Assembly (NCBI GenBank): GCA_022828595.1
Contig: JAKGHH010000001.1
Location: 72,784,401 to 72,848,400 of the forward strand
Source: Nelumbo lutea
Taxonomy: Eukaryota > Streptophyta > Magnoliopsida > Proteales > Nelumbonaceae
Direction: 5' to 3'
Length of the DNA stretch: 64,000 bases
Part shown: positions 1 through 13,084 of the stretch, in pieces
Layout of the letters: each line of letters opens with the position of its first letter
Numbering within the stretch: the stretch's first letter is position 1
The notes under the pieces: model-generated
What the model was told of the DNA's origin: nothing
The model's input: only the letters and a program-made list of their open reading frames with translations
Databases searched by the model: none
Made by a program: the position numbers and the translations under genes

Positions 1-2360
1 ACAGCCCGAGCTCCCCCCGCCGGAGTCATTGTTGTGATCTCAAGAGGGATGGCTTCCGGGGGGAGAGCAGAAGAGAAGGCGAGAGGATCCGATCACCTTC
101 ACCGACGATGACCTCAAGGGGGTTCAGACCCCATACGATGATGCCCTGGTGATCACAACTGAGATAGCAGACTTCGAAGATCGACGCATCCTAGTAGACA
201 CGGAAGCTCGGCCGGCATCCTCTTCGAAGAAGCCTTTGAACAACTCGTCATCAGCAAGGAATGCCTCACTGCGATCAACACTCCCTTGATGGTTTTTCCA
301 GAGAGTCCCTCATGCCCAAGGGGAAGATCGCATTGCCGTTGCTGATCGGAGATGGTGACATAACAACCACAGCAATGGTGGACTTCATCGTCGTCCGGTG
401 CCTCTCGTCATACAACGCCATCTTTGGTCACCTAACCTTGAATGCTTTGCGGGCCTCTGTCTCCACATTCCACCTTGTGATGAAATTCCCGACCCCATAC
501 GGAGTGGGAGTAGTGCGTGGAGACTAGAGAGCAAAACGACAATGTTACCTGATGTCCTGCCAAGAAAAGCGCCAAATTGTGGAGGCGCTGACTACTGAGA
601 GCATAGACCTGCCAGATGAGCTGAAGACACATCACGACCAGCCCATTGAAGACCTCATCCAAGTGCCGCTCTCCAAAGAAGACCCTAGAAGATAGTCCAG
701 GTCAGATCCCTCTTAGAAGATCATCTTCAAGCAGAACTTGTACAATTGTTGAAGGACCATGCCGACGTGTTTGCCTGGTCACGATGGACATGCCAGTGAT
801 CAACCCCAAGGTCATATTCACTGCTTGAATGCTGACCTACGCTACCGACCTATCATGCAAAAGGAGAGGAGCTTTGCCATAGAACAGTGATAGGTGATCA
901 ACGAAGAGGTCCAGAAGTTGCTTGACGTCGGCTTCATCCAATAAGTAAAGTATCCGGACTAACTGACCAATGTAGTCATGGTAAAGAAGGCCAATGGGAA
1001 GTGGAGAATTTACATCAACTTCACTGACCTAAACAAAGCCTGTCCCAAAGACAACTTCCCCCTACCGATGGTTGACCAGCTCATTGACACAACAACGAAA
1101 CACGAACTCTTGAGCTTCATGGATGCATTCTCAGGTTATAACTAGATCCAAATGCATCCAAACGACCAAGAGAAGACTGCCTTCATCACTGACTGAGGAC
1201 TCTACTACTACAAGGAAATGCCCTTCGGCCTCAAGAACGTCGACGCTACCTATCAACGGCTAGTGAACGAGGCATTCAAAGATAAACTCAGCCGCAACCT
1301 TGAAGCATATGTAGACGACATGCTAGGAAGAGCAAGAAGGCTAGGCACCACCTAGCCGACCTAAAGGAAGTCTTCGGCACCCTCAGGAAATATCGAATGA
1401 AGCTAAAACCGACTAAGTGTGCTTTCGGAGTTGGCTCTGGGAAATTTCTGGGATTCATGGTTGTATAGCGAGAAATTGAAGCTAATCTTGAGAAGATAAA
1501 ATCCATCCTCGATATACAGTCGCCCCGGACATACAAAGAAGTGCAGCGCCTCACTGGACCAGTAGCCGCCCTCAGCAGGTTCAAGTCAAAGCCTGTGGAC
1601 AGATGCTTGCCCTTCTTCAAGGCCATAAAGAAGATGAAGGAATTTTGGTGGACCGAGGAATGTGAACGGTCCTTCCAGGAATTGAAGAGGTACTTGAGTT
1701 GGCACGCATTACCGCTTAGAATGCCCAGAACTTCTTCTAACAAGGTATTGTCTGCCAGTTTAGCATTCCTTAGGTTCTCATCACCGACAATGGCGTACAA
1801 TTCGTTGATCGTAAGTTTGAAGCTTTTTGCACTAACCTGAAGATCGATCACCGAACCACGACCATTGACCAACCTCAGAGCAATGAATAGACCAAAGTGG
1901 CCAACCGAACTCTATTGCATGGTCTAAAGACTAGACTTGATCAGGCCAAGGGAAGGTGGGTCGAGGAGCTACCAAGTATTCTTTGGGAATATAGGACCAC
2001 ACCGCAGACAGCTACTAGAGAGATGCCCTTCAGCCTAGCATATTGGACCGAAGCCATGATCCCCATAGAAAGAGGCTCGCCAACTCTTCAGACCGAGTTC
2101 TATGACAAGGAGTAGGACAACAAAGAACTCTGCATAGAGCTCAACCTGGTGAAGTTCTATGACTCCAAAGTTCGAAGAAGAGAGTTCAAGACAGGCGACC
2201 TCATCCTTCACAAAGCCATAGTACCCGCGCTAGGAGAGGGGAAGCTCGGACCCAACTGGGAAGGACTGTACAGAGTGACCAAAGTCCTCAGATCCGACAC
2301 CTACTAGAAGACCTCGATAGAAAGCCCATACCAAGGAGTTGGAATACTGAGAATCTAAGA
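1..2360 (+). pseudogene. Ty3/gypsy (Tat-type) pol remnant, internally deleted
   Basis: Remnant of a retrotransposon polyprotein that begins left of the window. In order I read a protease stretch (about 100-520), reverse transcriptase (about 960-1500, with a YVDD catalytic motif at 1308-1319), the start of RNase H (about 1540-1698), the second half of the integrase core (from 1702, with the ITDNG motif near 1778-1792) and the integrase C-terminal region (to about 2300). At about 1698-1702 the frame passes straight from RNase H into integrase, so most of RNase H and the first part of integrase are deleted. Many in-frame stops and several frame changes break it. It aligns piece by piece with the fuller gypsy element at 24308-34826, so it belongs to the same broad lineage but a different family. 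No function is expected. Confidence 0.85.
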
Positions 2361-2410
2361 ATGTACTATCAATGATCTACCTCAATAAAGACAAAATTCT
2401 CTACATTCAT

Positions 2411-2931
2411 TGTCCAGCACACACTACACGACACACCACACAACACTTTAGCCTCGAGTGCCACGTTTCACCTTCGTGGCCACCTTATCACTTCGGCCAC
2501 ATCGGCACCACATCATCGGATAAGCATGACCCAGACAGGAGGACAGCTCCACCGAGGATTAGGTCTTATTCGGAAGACCTCGACGGACAACATCATCCCA
2601 ACAACCTCGGAAAGCCTCATCCGAATTGGACATGGACCTTCGGCTATAAGTAGGTAATTTCCGCTCGAGGTAAGGGACTTTTTGACTCTTTAACCTCCAT
2701 ACCATTATTCTGCTAAGACCAACATTGCTCTCAACTGCTTGGCCCAACACCCATCTTTCCTTATTGACTTGAGTGTTGGAGTGCCTACCCAGGGAATCAT
2801 TCCTCAGGCCTCTAATCTCTTTCTTGGTTTTAGATCTTGTTGCGCAGCTTCGTCCTTTTACCTCGCCCTCGACCCATTGGCAGGACTTTCTGATTGCATC
2901 CTCGATTCGAAACACCCCAGATCGGACAACA
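2411..2931 (+). repeat. putative 3' LTR of the gypsy remnant
   Basis: About 520 bp follow the integrase end, begin TGTCC and end GGACAACA, the TG..CA form of an LTR. A TATA-like box (CTATAAGTAGG) lies near 2643-2653, followed by a pyrimidine-rich leader. The mate LTR would lie left of the window, so the boundaries are inferred from form alone. It is not similar to the LTRs at 24308 and 34109. Confidence 0.4.
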
Positions 2932-3317
2932 TCAATAATCATTACAGAAACATTTTTATTCCTATTCCTTTTTTTTGCTGATGTGACACACATGACATAT
3001 GAATAGAAACGAAATGGTCATAAAACACACCAGTGCCAAAAGTAGACATAGATGCAAGAGGGGAGACAATCCCCAAAAAACTCTCAATAAAAACTTTAGC
3101 ATTTTAATAAATTTGTGTTTCTTTTTTTAATTTTGTACAAATGAAAATGAAGAAGCATTAAGAAGGTGAGGTGAAGCGAAGACCCAAAGATCTTCATGTC
3201 TCCATCTTTCAACCACGAAAGGAGAATCTAGAAAACAAGTTCAATGTTGACAAATAATTTTGCCAGTTTATTTGCTTCTCTAAAGATGCAGATGAACTGA
3301 GTGAAGGAAGAGCTAAA

Positions 3318-3787
3318 TAGGGGTGTAAATGGATCGAATTCGAATCGGATCAGGGAATATCTGCTTTCAAATCCGATTAGAAAATCCGATATCCGAATTC
3401 AATTCGATATCCAACGGATATTGAAAATTAATATTCGAATTTGAATCAAATTAAATATTCGAATATTCGATTTGATTCAAATTTGATTAATTAATTATTT
3501 TAGATAATTAATAAATGTATAAACTAAATATTTTATTGATATAAAGTATATAAATATATATAAATTATTTATATAACTTAATTATTATATATAAATTAAG
3601 TAATCGGTTGAATTCGGATATTTATCAAATCAAATAAGATCATATCCGAATTCAAATCCGATTAATTATTTCGTAAGAATAAGATATCCAAATTTGACCG
3701 ATTAGATATACGAATTATCCAAATTCGATTCAATTATGTCTAATATCAAATTCAAAATTGGATTTTCGAATACCGTTGACACCCTTA
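3318..3787. mobile_element. hAT-type MITE, about 470 bp
   Basis: Terminal inverted repeats are TAGGGGTGTAAATGG at the left and the complement of TAAGGGTGTCAACGG at the right. The flanks are gagctaaa (3310-3317) and gaactaaa (3788-3795), an 8-bp target duplication with one mismatch, as hAT elements make. The interior is AT-rich and filled with the motif GAATTCGAAT and its variants. There is no coding capacity. Confidence 0.75.
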
Positions 3788-3795
3788 GAACTAAA

Positions 3796-4270
3796 TACAA
3801 CCAATGTTGTGAATGGATCAATATGCAAAGCATTTCTTATTTATGCACTCATTTTTCCACTTTTGAAGACATATGGATAAGGCTTCCTTTGCTGCTCGCG
3901 CTTCAACAAAATTTGTGGAGTTTTTGCCAAATTAAAACCCTTTTATACCATTGTTAAAAATTTGAAAGCAAATATTTGCAAATTATGATTGTCCTTTGAC
4001 ATTCATTAGGTGAATCTCAATAGAAATTTAAGGAATACAGCACATTCGAGAGAGCTTCCCATGATTTGCAAGTTTCAGTTCAAATTCAAACATATGCTGC
4101 TGTTCAACTATAGTAATGTTTTCTTTATATGAAATAAAATTAAAATGCATTAAACATAACAAAAGCAATTCATACATAACCAACTAGGAAGCCCATTAAA
4201 CCACTTCCATTCATGTCTATAAGACTTGTCCATAACGAGCCTCACAACCCAAACCACACAGCATCGACAT
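3796..4270. other. AT-rich intergenic DNA, no gene seen
   Basis: I see no coding similarity, structured RNA or clear repeat in this stretch. Confidence 0.6.
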
Positions 4271-4563
4271 GGCTAGGCCTTGTTTGATAACACTTTTCAG
4301 AGGTCTAGTGTCTAAAAAACTTGCTTTTCAGACACCAGACTCATTTGATATTGTGTCTGAAAATCAATCTAAAATATTTTTTCATATCTAAAATTATAAC
4401 TTAATAGTCTGGCACTTATGTGTTTAGACGTAATTGAGAGGTGCATAAAAGACATAAATGCCTTAAAAAAAATTTAATATTACATATTTTTGTTCTTCGT
4501 TTAACTTGAATCAAACCTTCATGGTGACTTACGAAGCTCCACCGCAGGTCTGCCACCACCGCG

Positions 4564-4565
<2 letters not shown>

Positions 4566-4607
<42 letters not shown>
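4566..4607. repeat. (TC)n microsatellite
   Basis: About 21 uninterrupted TC units. Confidence 0.95.
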
Positions 4608-4614
<7 letters not shown>

Positions 4615-4687
4615 CTCCCCACCGCCACTACCGTCGCAAGGTGGCGTTGGTTCCGCCGCTCTCTCTCGCTCTCGCTCTCACTCTCTC

Positions 4688-4688
<1 letters not shown>

Positions 4689-4751
<63 letters not shown>
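4689..4751. repeat. (AAT)n to (ATT)n palindromic microsatellite
   Basis: A run of AAT units changes at about 4720 into a run of ATT units, giving a near-perfect self-complementary tract of about 60 bases. Confidence 0.95.
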
Positions 4752-4753
<2 letters not shown>

Positions 4754-5551
4754 ACATTAATTATTAATTATTTTATTAAATAATAATTTTTAATTATTTC
4801 ATTAATTTTTAAAAATATTTTATTTATATATGTGTAAGTTATTAATTATTAATTATCAATTATTTTAATATTTTTATAGTTACTAATTATTTTTTATTTT
4901 AATCATTTTATTTATTAATTAGTAATTAGTAATTATTAATTACTAATTTATTATTTATTATTTGTATTGTTTCAATGTTATTTTGAGGTTGAAAATTATT
5001 TTTTATGAGATAATGCAAATTGAACTCAACATTTACAAATAATCTACGTAAAATAGTAAAATCAATAATTTCATATGGTAAAGGGTTGATCTAACACAAA
5101 CAAACTTATGAATTCAAAGCCTCTAAAAAGTAAAAAAAAAAACATTTATGCCTCTTTTTAGATTTCAGACACTTTTAATATCTTTTTAAATTTTCATATC
5201 TGAATTTTCAGATTTATCAAATGCCACCTAAGTCTCAGCCACGTAAAGGAACTGAAAGCTCAAGTTTTTTCTTTTCAAAAAAAAAAAAAAAGAGAGAAAG
5301 TAAGCAAGCTCAAATTTTAAGAGAATTAATTCAGAGTTGACTGGGCAAGAGCAACAAAGCATTAGAAGATAATTGAAAACATCTTCAACCATAGAATAAA
5401 AGATGTTCTCCCTCATCAAATCACACGAGAAATTAAATTCTAACAATATGGTAATGAATAATCTCAGTATGGAATAATCTCAACAATAATGGCAATAATT
5501 GGCATAATGGAGGAGGAGTGTTGGTCAAATCCATACGCTGAGCACCCATGT

Positions 5552-6022
5552 TAGGATGCAAATGGATCAGATTTGAATCCAATATGACATTGATAGGAGT
5601 CAATCAGATGAAGAAATTGGATTTTCAAATCTAATCCGATTGGATTTAAATTTCTTATAAAATTAATAAATTATTAAGAAAAGTAAAATCTAATAATTAA
5701 AAAAGAAAAACAAAAAATATAAGTATTTTTTAACTATTTTCATCATATATACATGTTTTTCATAAAAATAATTAATATAAAAAATGTAATACAAATAATA
5801 TATTTATAAAATAAATAAATAACATATGTGTTATATATATATATATATAATATATTGGATCAGATAATCTTGGATTGGATAGGGGACAATCCGAATCTAA
5901 TCCTTTTTTATAATCAGATCTTATTTTCTGATTCAATCCAATCTGAAGATCTGAATAGTGGGAGGTCTGAATCCAACAAAATAGGATTGATCGGATCAAA
6001 ATTTGATCCAGTTGCACCCCTA
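5552..6022. mobile_element. hAT-type MITE, about 470 bp, related to 3318-3787
   Basis: The left end TAGGATGCAAATGGATC matches the complement of the right end, TAGGGGTGCAACTGGATC. Length and the GGATTTGAAT-like internal words resemble the element at 3318. The flanks (acccatgt / ccccatgg) suggest a decayed 8-bp duplication, although the exact end is uncertain by a base. Confidence 0.6.
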
Positions 6023-6712
6023 CCCCCATGGGCCACGTATGGCTTCCACGACATTGTGTTTAGAGACAGATATGCAGAGTTCACATCAGCGCCCCACAAC
6101 ACATCCCAAGTGTGTATTGGGAATATCTCGTGTGATTGTCCTACTTTCAAGAGCTAACTTAGCTAGCATCAGAGGCTCCTTCATTGCACTTAGGGGCATT
6201 CATAGGGGCAGGTAAGTTGGTGGATACCATGGAAAAGAAAAAACTTGCATTTGTGTGTGTTTCAATATTAATGGTCTTTACGGAAAAGAATGATTTTAGA
6301 GCAGCTCATTTATTTGAATAAATAATATATTTATGAGACTTGAATAAATAACTTTATTGTTGGCATGGGAAATTTTAACATATGATGGGACAATATTATC
6401 CCTTCAATAATGACTATTTTATGGTAAAATAGTCATTATATAACTTTGGAAAATAAAAGAACATTAGTAAGTGCATTTAATCATATAAGTATTTCCCAAT
6501 AAACACTTGCTGTGATATGTGCTTGTACCTAGGTGAATGACTTACTGAAAAACAAATAAGACTATAAAGAGGGGAAAATGTAAACATGGGGGTACCTGTA
6601 TTTCATGGGGGAATTGGGTGACAGGGGTGAAGGATTTGCATAGGGCCTAAATTTTCATAGCGACTCCATTCAATTTTTAACAAATTATCAACCCCAATTT
6701 GCCCCATACTTA
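6023..6712. other. intergenic DNA, no gene recognised
   Basis: The first ~200 bases have more balanced composition than their surroundings and short frames on both strands, but nothing in them resembles a known protein. The rest is AT-rich, with no feature I can support. Confidence 0.5.
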
Positions 6713-7150
6713 AGTGTGTCAAATGTCAATGTATTAGGTTGGGTTGAATCCATTTGAATCAAAACCAATATGAACAATTTTGGATGGTCCAATAAGACAT
6801 ATTGAGATGGACCCATCTAGGCTTAATGGTCAAAAGTATTTATTGGATTAGATTGGGCCTAATCCATTTTGTAATGGATGTATATTGGGCTGGGTCAAGC
6901 TGAACTAATATTATGTCCATTGTCAGGATATAAGAGTATGAGTGTCAATGGATCAGGTTTTGGTTTGGAGCAATTTGAATTAAAACTAAATTGAACAAGT
7001 CAGGATGGTCCAATAAGACATTGAATTGGACCAATCCAATCCAAAATATTTATCAAATTGAATTAGACTTGGTCCTTCTATAATGGACTCATATTAGACC
7101 ATATCGGCTTGGCCCAATACCTAGTCCATTAACAGTCGTAAGCCCCTAAC
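6713..7150. repeat. two degenerate copies of a dispersed repeat
   Basis: Two adjacent units of about 220 bp share the words GTCAATG, GGTCCAATAAGACAT and TTGGATTGG and end near ATGTCCATTG / AGTCCATTAACAG. The same words recur at 9875-10155 and 12130-12560. The GTGTCAATGGA start resembles MITE ends of the 3318 type, so these are probably old deletion derivatives. Confidence 0.55.
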
Positions 7151-7739
7151 CAACTCAATACATCCCAATTAGGTATTGCACATTTAAGAGTTGGATTATG
7201 ATGTCAAAAAAATCATTCAAGAAATAAAAATAAAAATAAAAAAAAACTTATAAACAATGCCAATCGGCACAAAAAAAAGTACAACACTAAATAGTGGCAT
7301 AATGGCTGAACATATACGTGTAGCCAACAGACTCATATAATTGGGACAAAAGCTTAGTTGAGATTAGTTGTATTATTTGAACTTTAGTCCCTTCAAGGGA
7401 CCAATGCCCTCCTTTCCACGATCTATATCTATACTACTTATAAAAGTGTAAATGGCGCATTGGTTTCTAGATTTTTTTACTAAAATATCCTTCATCTTGA
7501 ATTTGATTCATCTCCATTGAGAGGGCAGAAAATGTAATTAAAACAATACCATTAAGTACATTCAATTACCTCTCATTAAGTCTCACATTTAAATCATTAA
7601 ATAAATCTCATTCTCTCTCATTAAATCCAACATTTATACTTTCATTTATCATCATTAAATTTCACTAATAAATTCATACACAATAAATATTATATAATAG
7701 AATAAAATTTTTATATTTTTAAAATAAACCTAGAAATTA

Positions 7740-9230
7740 AATTATATTTTCCATCTAGGTGATGGGTAAGTAGTTCAACCATTTAGGTCAAATGGATAAT
7801 TTCATGATGTCATAAATAAATAATACAAACTTAGAAATATAAAAAATAAAGGAAATTTGAAAAAAATTGACACATTTCTATTATTATATATTTGTCATAT
7901 TAAAAAATAAGTTTGATAAAATAGACATAATTTTATTAATGATGGACATGGAATATACAACTTAAAACCGATGGGAAATAAAACCATTTTCCTAAGTAGG
8001 GGTGGGTTAGTGGTTCAACCTTTCAAGTCAAATGGGTTAACATGTGATGTATAATTAAAAATAAAACTTTTAAAATAGAATAATACAAAAAATATGAAAC
8101 AATTTTGGACACATCTACAATATTATATATTAATCATATAAACAAAAATAAGTATAATAAACAATAATTATTTTATCAATGATATAAATGAAATGCAAAT
8201 TTTAAAACCAATCTAAAAATATAACAATTTTCATATCTAGATGGTAGGTTTAACACTTTGGGTCAAATGGGTCAATCTATGATGCCATAACTAAGTAATA
8301 AATATTAAAAATATATGTAGAAATTCAAAGAAAAATATAAGCTATGCATAAAGCATTTTGATACAGTTCTAATGTTATATATTCATCATATTAAAAAAAT
8401 AAATGTGAAAAATAAAAAGTACTTTTATTAATGACAGAAATGGAATGCATGATTTAAAATCAAACAAAAAAATGTTTTTTCCATTCAAGTGGTGGGATAG
8501 TGCTTTATCTGTCCATGTCAAAGGGATCAGTGCATGACGTTATAATTGAATAATAAAATACATAAAATTTTAGAATATGTAGAAATTTATAAATTAATTT
8601 GGGTACATTCTATAATATTATATATTCATCATATAAAAAATGTTATAAATGGGAATTGTTTTCATTAATTATGGAAATGAAACAAAAAAAGGAGAAAAAA
8701 TAAAGAGCATCAATGTCTAACACATGACCCAACCCCACTAACCATGTCAAATGGTTAACTGGTTTAATTAGTTAGGTCACTTAGGCAAGTGGTTTGGTGG
8801 TAAATGGACCTACAATCTTGAATTGGGTGGTGGGTTGATCAATCTAATCAATTGATTTGACCACAATATTAAAACCAATATTCAAACAATATATTGAAAT
8901 TGCATTTCTTCATGGTAAATAAGTAATTTTTATTATGTCATAAATTAAATAATGATAAAGAAAAACATAGAAATTTTTATTATTTTAATAGAAAATTTTG
9001 AACATGCATTAATATTATATATTGTTCAAATTAAACAAAAACATGTTTGGGACAAAAAAGAGAATTATTGTTTATAAAGATAGAAATATCTAAAAATACC
9101 CAAAAAAATGAATTATTGTCTTAACTATAGCCCAAGAAAAATGAATTATTCTCTTAACCATAGCACATTTTCCTGGTTAAATAGGTTAGTGGTTTAACCA
9201 GTAAGTTCATTTGGTCGTTGACCAAGTCAA
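7740..9230 (+). repeat. degenerate tandem array, ~240-bp units
   Basis: The word pattern TTTTCC..TAGG.GGTGGGTTAGTGGTTCAACC..GTCAAATGGG..ATGATGTCATAA recurs near 7745, 7987, 8229, 8476 and, more decayed, 8900 and 9170, at spacings of about 235-255 bp. Each unit ends with an AT-rich half that includes TATTATATATT.ATCATAT. The same unit occurs inverted at 13085-13870 and again at 50325-50680. Confidence 0.75.
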
Positions 9231-9874
9231 TGATTTTTTTTTTTTGCAATAAAGTGGTTTAGGTTAAAACATAGTAAGAAAATGTGTCCAATTGACAAAC
9301 TAATAAATCCAACCATATGGTTCAACCACATGTTGAAAACATTGATAGAAACTAGAAGAACATTTGAAATTAGGTCTTTGAGTTGAAAGGCAATATATCC
9401 ACCAGTACACTATGCTTTGATCACTTTTCTTTGTTCTATGAATTCTTAAAAACACTAAAATATTATTATTGTCATCATCATTTGATACTGCCATGTGCAA
9501 ATGCACGTGCACGTTTACTCATGCTTAATAAAAACCACAAAGTTGGGCCCATGCTTGAGAAAACCTTTCACTTTACATGATATATAACATGGGTTACATG
9601 GCAATGTTTTCCACTTGCAAATGGTCCTTTCTCCTTCCATAGCCAAAGTAAGTTGACTTGTATCTTATACAATCTACATATTGAGTATAAGTAAATTGAG
9701 TACATATAATTTCCCTTGCATCAACAAAAGAACATAGCAGTGTTTTGAGAACCTTGGAGCTGAACCATTTTCTATTTGGGCCGTGAGTAATTAGTTCAAC
9801 TATCATCAAATGGGTCAACCCACAGATGTGATCATATTTCTATGTATATAATATATAGATAGATAGATAGAACC
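9231..9874. other. AT-rich DNA, no gene seen
   Basis: Short frames of 65-75 codons occur on both strands but none resembles a known protein. A short GATA repeat starts near 9858. Confidence 0.5.
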
Positions 9875-10155
9875 ATGTCCAAATTAAAACCAATTTGGAT
9901 GGAATGGACGGGCCAATGAGATATATTAAATTGGACCAATCCAATCTTAATGGTTCAAAGTATTTATTCAATTGGATTGGAATTGTTCCATTCGTACTAG
10001 ATTTATATTGGATTAGGTCAGACTAAACCAATATGTGGTCCATTGATAAAAGATAAGAATTCAGATGTCATATGCAACATGGAATTAGACCGGTCCAAAA
10101 TGGTCCAAAATATTCATTGGATTGGGTTGGACCTGGTCCAATTGACACCCCTTAT
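9875..10155. repeat. degenerate copy of the GGTCCAA dispersed repeat
   Basis: It carries AATTAAAACCAATTTG, TTGGACCAATCCAATC and a right end CCAATTGACACCCCTTA, which resembles the right inverted repeat of the MITE at 3318. Confidence 0.5.
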
Positions 10156-11927
10156 ATATAATACGGGGACCTGTGCGATGCATGGAAAATTTTGAAAGAT
10201 TGAATAATTTTATTTACTATTATTAATTGATAAATTAATAATTAAATTTTGCTATTAATTAATTAAAAGTAGTCAAAGTTATTGTTAATATTTAAAATTT
10301 TAATAATTGTATTTTTTCATTTAATGTTAATTTACAAAAAAAAAGTATTATTAATTTAATACGAACAAATATTTTTTAATAAATTAATTTTATTAATTGG
10401 TAGTAATTTTAATAACCACTATTATTTTCGTCATTTTTAAATGAAATTTTCGTTGACTTTAAATAAATAAAAATAATTACAAAAGCTATTTGTTTAATTT
10501 CACTAATAATTACAATTTATAGGAATGGCAATGGGGTGGGGCACCCCATCCCTGTCCCCACCCCGTAGTCAAGACACTCTACCCCATCCCCACCCTATCC
10601 TCAAAGTTAGGTGGGTTCAGGGCAAGGCACCCACTCCTCGTTAGGAACGGATAATTCTCAAATTTCCCCACTTCGTCCTCAATGTCGGGTGAGTTCAAGG
10701 CAAGGCACCCACTCCCTATCAACCCAATATTTAATTTGATGACAAAAATGATAAAAATGATGTACTAAGTATCAGCCACATGGTAAATTTCTAAATATAC
10801 ACTAAATTGTCTTTAATTTTCAAAAATGTAATTTTATGAAAATTTTAGAAAAATTATTACATTTATGTAATTTTGAAAAAAATATATCCAAAATTATTTT
10901 TAAATTGTTATTAAATAATTATTTTTGTTTTTAAATGGTTTATTTACAAAATTACACTAATTTATCTTAATAATTTGCATAATTATTGGTTCAAATTATA
11001 GTTTTCCCTTTACCATACTCAATTATCTTTAATAATTTTCAATAATTTACAATGAAAATTACATAACTTTTCAATAGTTTTCCAAAATCTATCAAATCTA
11101 ATAAATTTGTCTAAATTTTTCAAAATATTCCAATGGTTTTCAATAATTATTTAACACATTTTAAATAAACTTTCAAAATTTTATATCTTTTAATTTCCAA
11201 AATGTAGTTTATGAAAAATTATTACATTTGTGTAATTATGGAGATTTATTGAAAATCATTTTAAATTGTTATTAAATATTTATTTTTATTAGGTAGTTTA
11301 CTAACAAAATTACACTAACTTATCTTTTATTTTCCATTGTAAGTAATTAATAATTTCATTTTCCAACATTATAATATTTTGTTCCCCCATCTGCATTTGG
11401 TTATTAACTATAGTATATAATAGCAACTATAACTTTATACTTTTTGATAATTGTTAAATATAATTCCCAATTTTATAGAAATTAGTTAAAGAGTTTTCAA
11501 TTTTTATAAAATGTTGTTAATTAACATGAATATAATAGTATTTACCCAAAATACTTTAAAAATTCATGATGAATTAATTAAGGGCAATATTTATTAATTA
11601 TTGGTAATTTACTAACCGTATTTATTAACTTTTGGTAATAGCACTATTTAATACTCATTGAATATGGTTGGATTAAATATTAAGAGAGAATGGATATAAA
11701 TTGTGGGAGAGATTTTAGGAATTGATTGGGGAGTGGGGTTACATGATAAGTTCCCAATGGCTCGGAGGAGATACCTTAGGAAAGAGATTCTAAGAATATT
11801 TTTAGGTAGTTGGGTTGGGAATGGTGACATTGTTTAATGGGAGTGGTGGGAAGGGGAGAGGAGAGAGAGAGTTAAGGAGAAGAGTGGGGGTAATAGAGTA
11901 AGGAGAGGTATACTGATGACAAGTCCT

Positions 11928-11941
11928 TTCTTCTTCTTCTT

Positions 11942-12010
<69 letters not shown>

Positions 12011-12011
12011 T
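11928..12011. repeat. (TTC)n then (TTA)n microsatellite
   Basis: About 14 TTC units pass directly into about 14 TTA units. Confidence 0.95.
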
Positions 12012-12129
12012 TGATAGATAAGTCCTTTCTTAAGTGGACTACTCAAACGCCATTTTTGACATAACAAGTGTTCTTTTGGCTTACTTCAAGTATCAGAGTA
12101 ACAAAAATGCAATCTCCATTGGTACATAA

Positions 12130-12560
12130 CATATAGAGGGTGTCAATGAATTGGGTTTGGATTGGACCTCATTCAAATTAAAACCAATTTGAATGGTTTA
12201 GACAGTCCAATAAGCCATTGAATTGGTTCAGTCCATACTTAATGGTCCAAAGTAATCAGAAGATTGGATTGGACCTGGCCCGTCTATAATTGATGTATAT
12301 TGAATTGGGTTGAAATGAGCCAATATCTAATCCACTAATAGAAGATAATAGTAAGAGGTGTCAATGGACCAGGTTTGGTTTTTTTTTTTTGGATGCAATT
12401 TGAATTAAAATCAATTTGAATAGGTTGGATGGTCCAATAAGACATTGATTTGGATCAATCCAATTCAAAAAAAATTATTGGGATAGGATTGAGCCTAGTA
12501 AATCTATAATGGATTCATTTGATTGGGTTAGACTAATATCCAATCTATTGACAACCCTAT
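12130..12560. repeat. two tandem copies of the GGTCCAA dispersed repeat
   Basis: Two successive units begin GGGTGTCAATGAATTGG (about 12138) and AGGTGTCAATGGACCAGG (about 12356) and share the internal words AATTAAAA.CAATTTGAAT and GTCCAATAAG. The second has a T11 run. They are relatives of 6713-7150. Confidence 0.6.
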
Positions 12561-13084
12561 GACCATATAATCCAAGCAGCTTGTCAACATCCCTACTATT
12601 TATGTGCACAATTGTGTATAAGCAGCTATATAATCAATCACAAGTGAATATGCTAGCATTTTGTATACATGCGATTCTGGTCCAATAAAACAATGGGTCC
12701 CATGTATCCTTGTGCTATACTAAACCACACTATCCTTCACTAATTACAGACTTAGAATTAGCATATAGTACCTTGCCTTGATGGGGACCAAGCTGAATTT
12801 GCAATTAAATTTGGCCTTTTTCATATGACTAATAAGTATACATGCATGTGGAAATTTTTTATGATGATGATAGTAAATAATATGTTTCTATTTCTTTTAT
12901 AATCTTTTATATTTCCATGCCTATAAAAATTATTTTTATTTGTCACACTAATTCTTGCTGTATATGATGAATATGTGAGATATTAGAGATGCGCCAAAAT
13001 GTTTTCTACAAGTTTTTTTTTCTTTTGTATTTTTCATACTTTTTATGTGTTTTTATCTTTTTTAATTATTATTATTTTTGTTTA

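Larger units (their letters stand above)
4275..5230. mobile_element. possible non-autonomous hAT-like element
   Basis: The left end TAGGCCTTGTTTGATAA and the right end (reverse complement TAGGTGGCATTTGATAA) form an imperfect 17-bp terminal inverted repeat. Words such as TTTTCAGACA recur near both ends. No convincing target duplication was found, so the call is tentative. The interior holds the microsatellites listed separately. Confidence 0.4.

Noticed and set aside
1288..1872. 194-codon - strand frame
   Set aside because: It is the complement of gypsy reverse transcriptase and integrase, which explain the + strand fully.
4506..4760. Reading frame with Ser-Leu and Ile runs
   Set aside because: It is a translation of (TC)n and (AAT/ATT)n microsatellites.
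11834..12067. Reading frame with poly-Asn and poly-Lys on the - strand
   Set aside because: It is only the translation of the (TTC)n/(TTA)n microsatellite.
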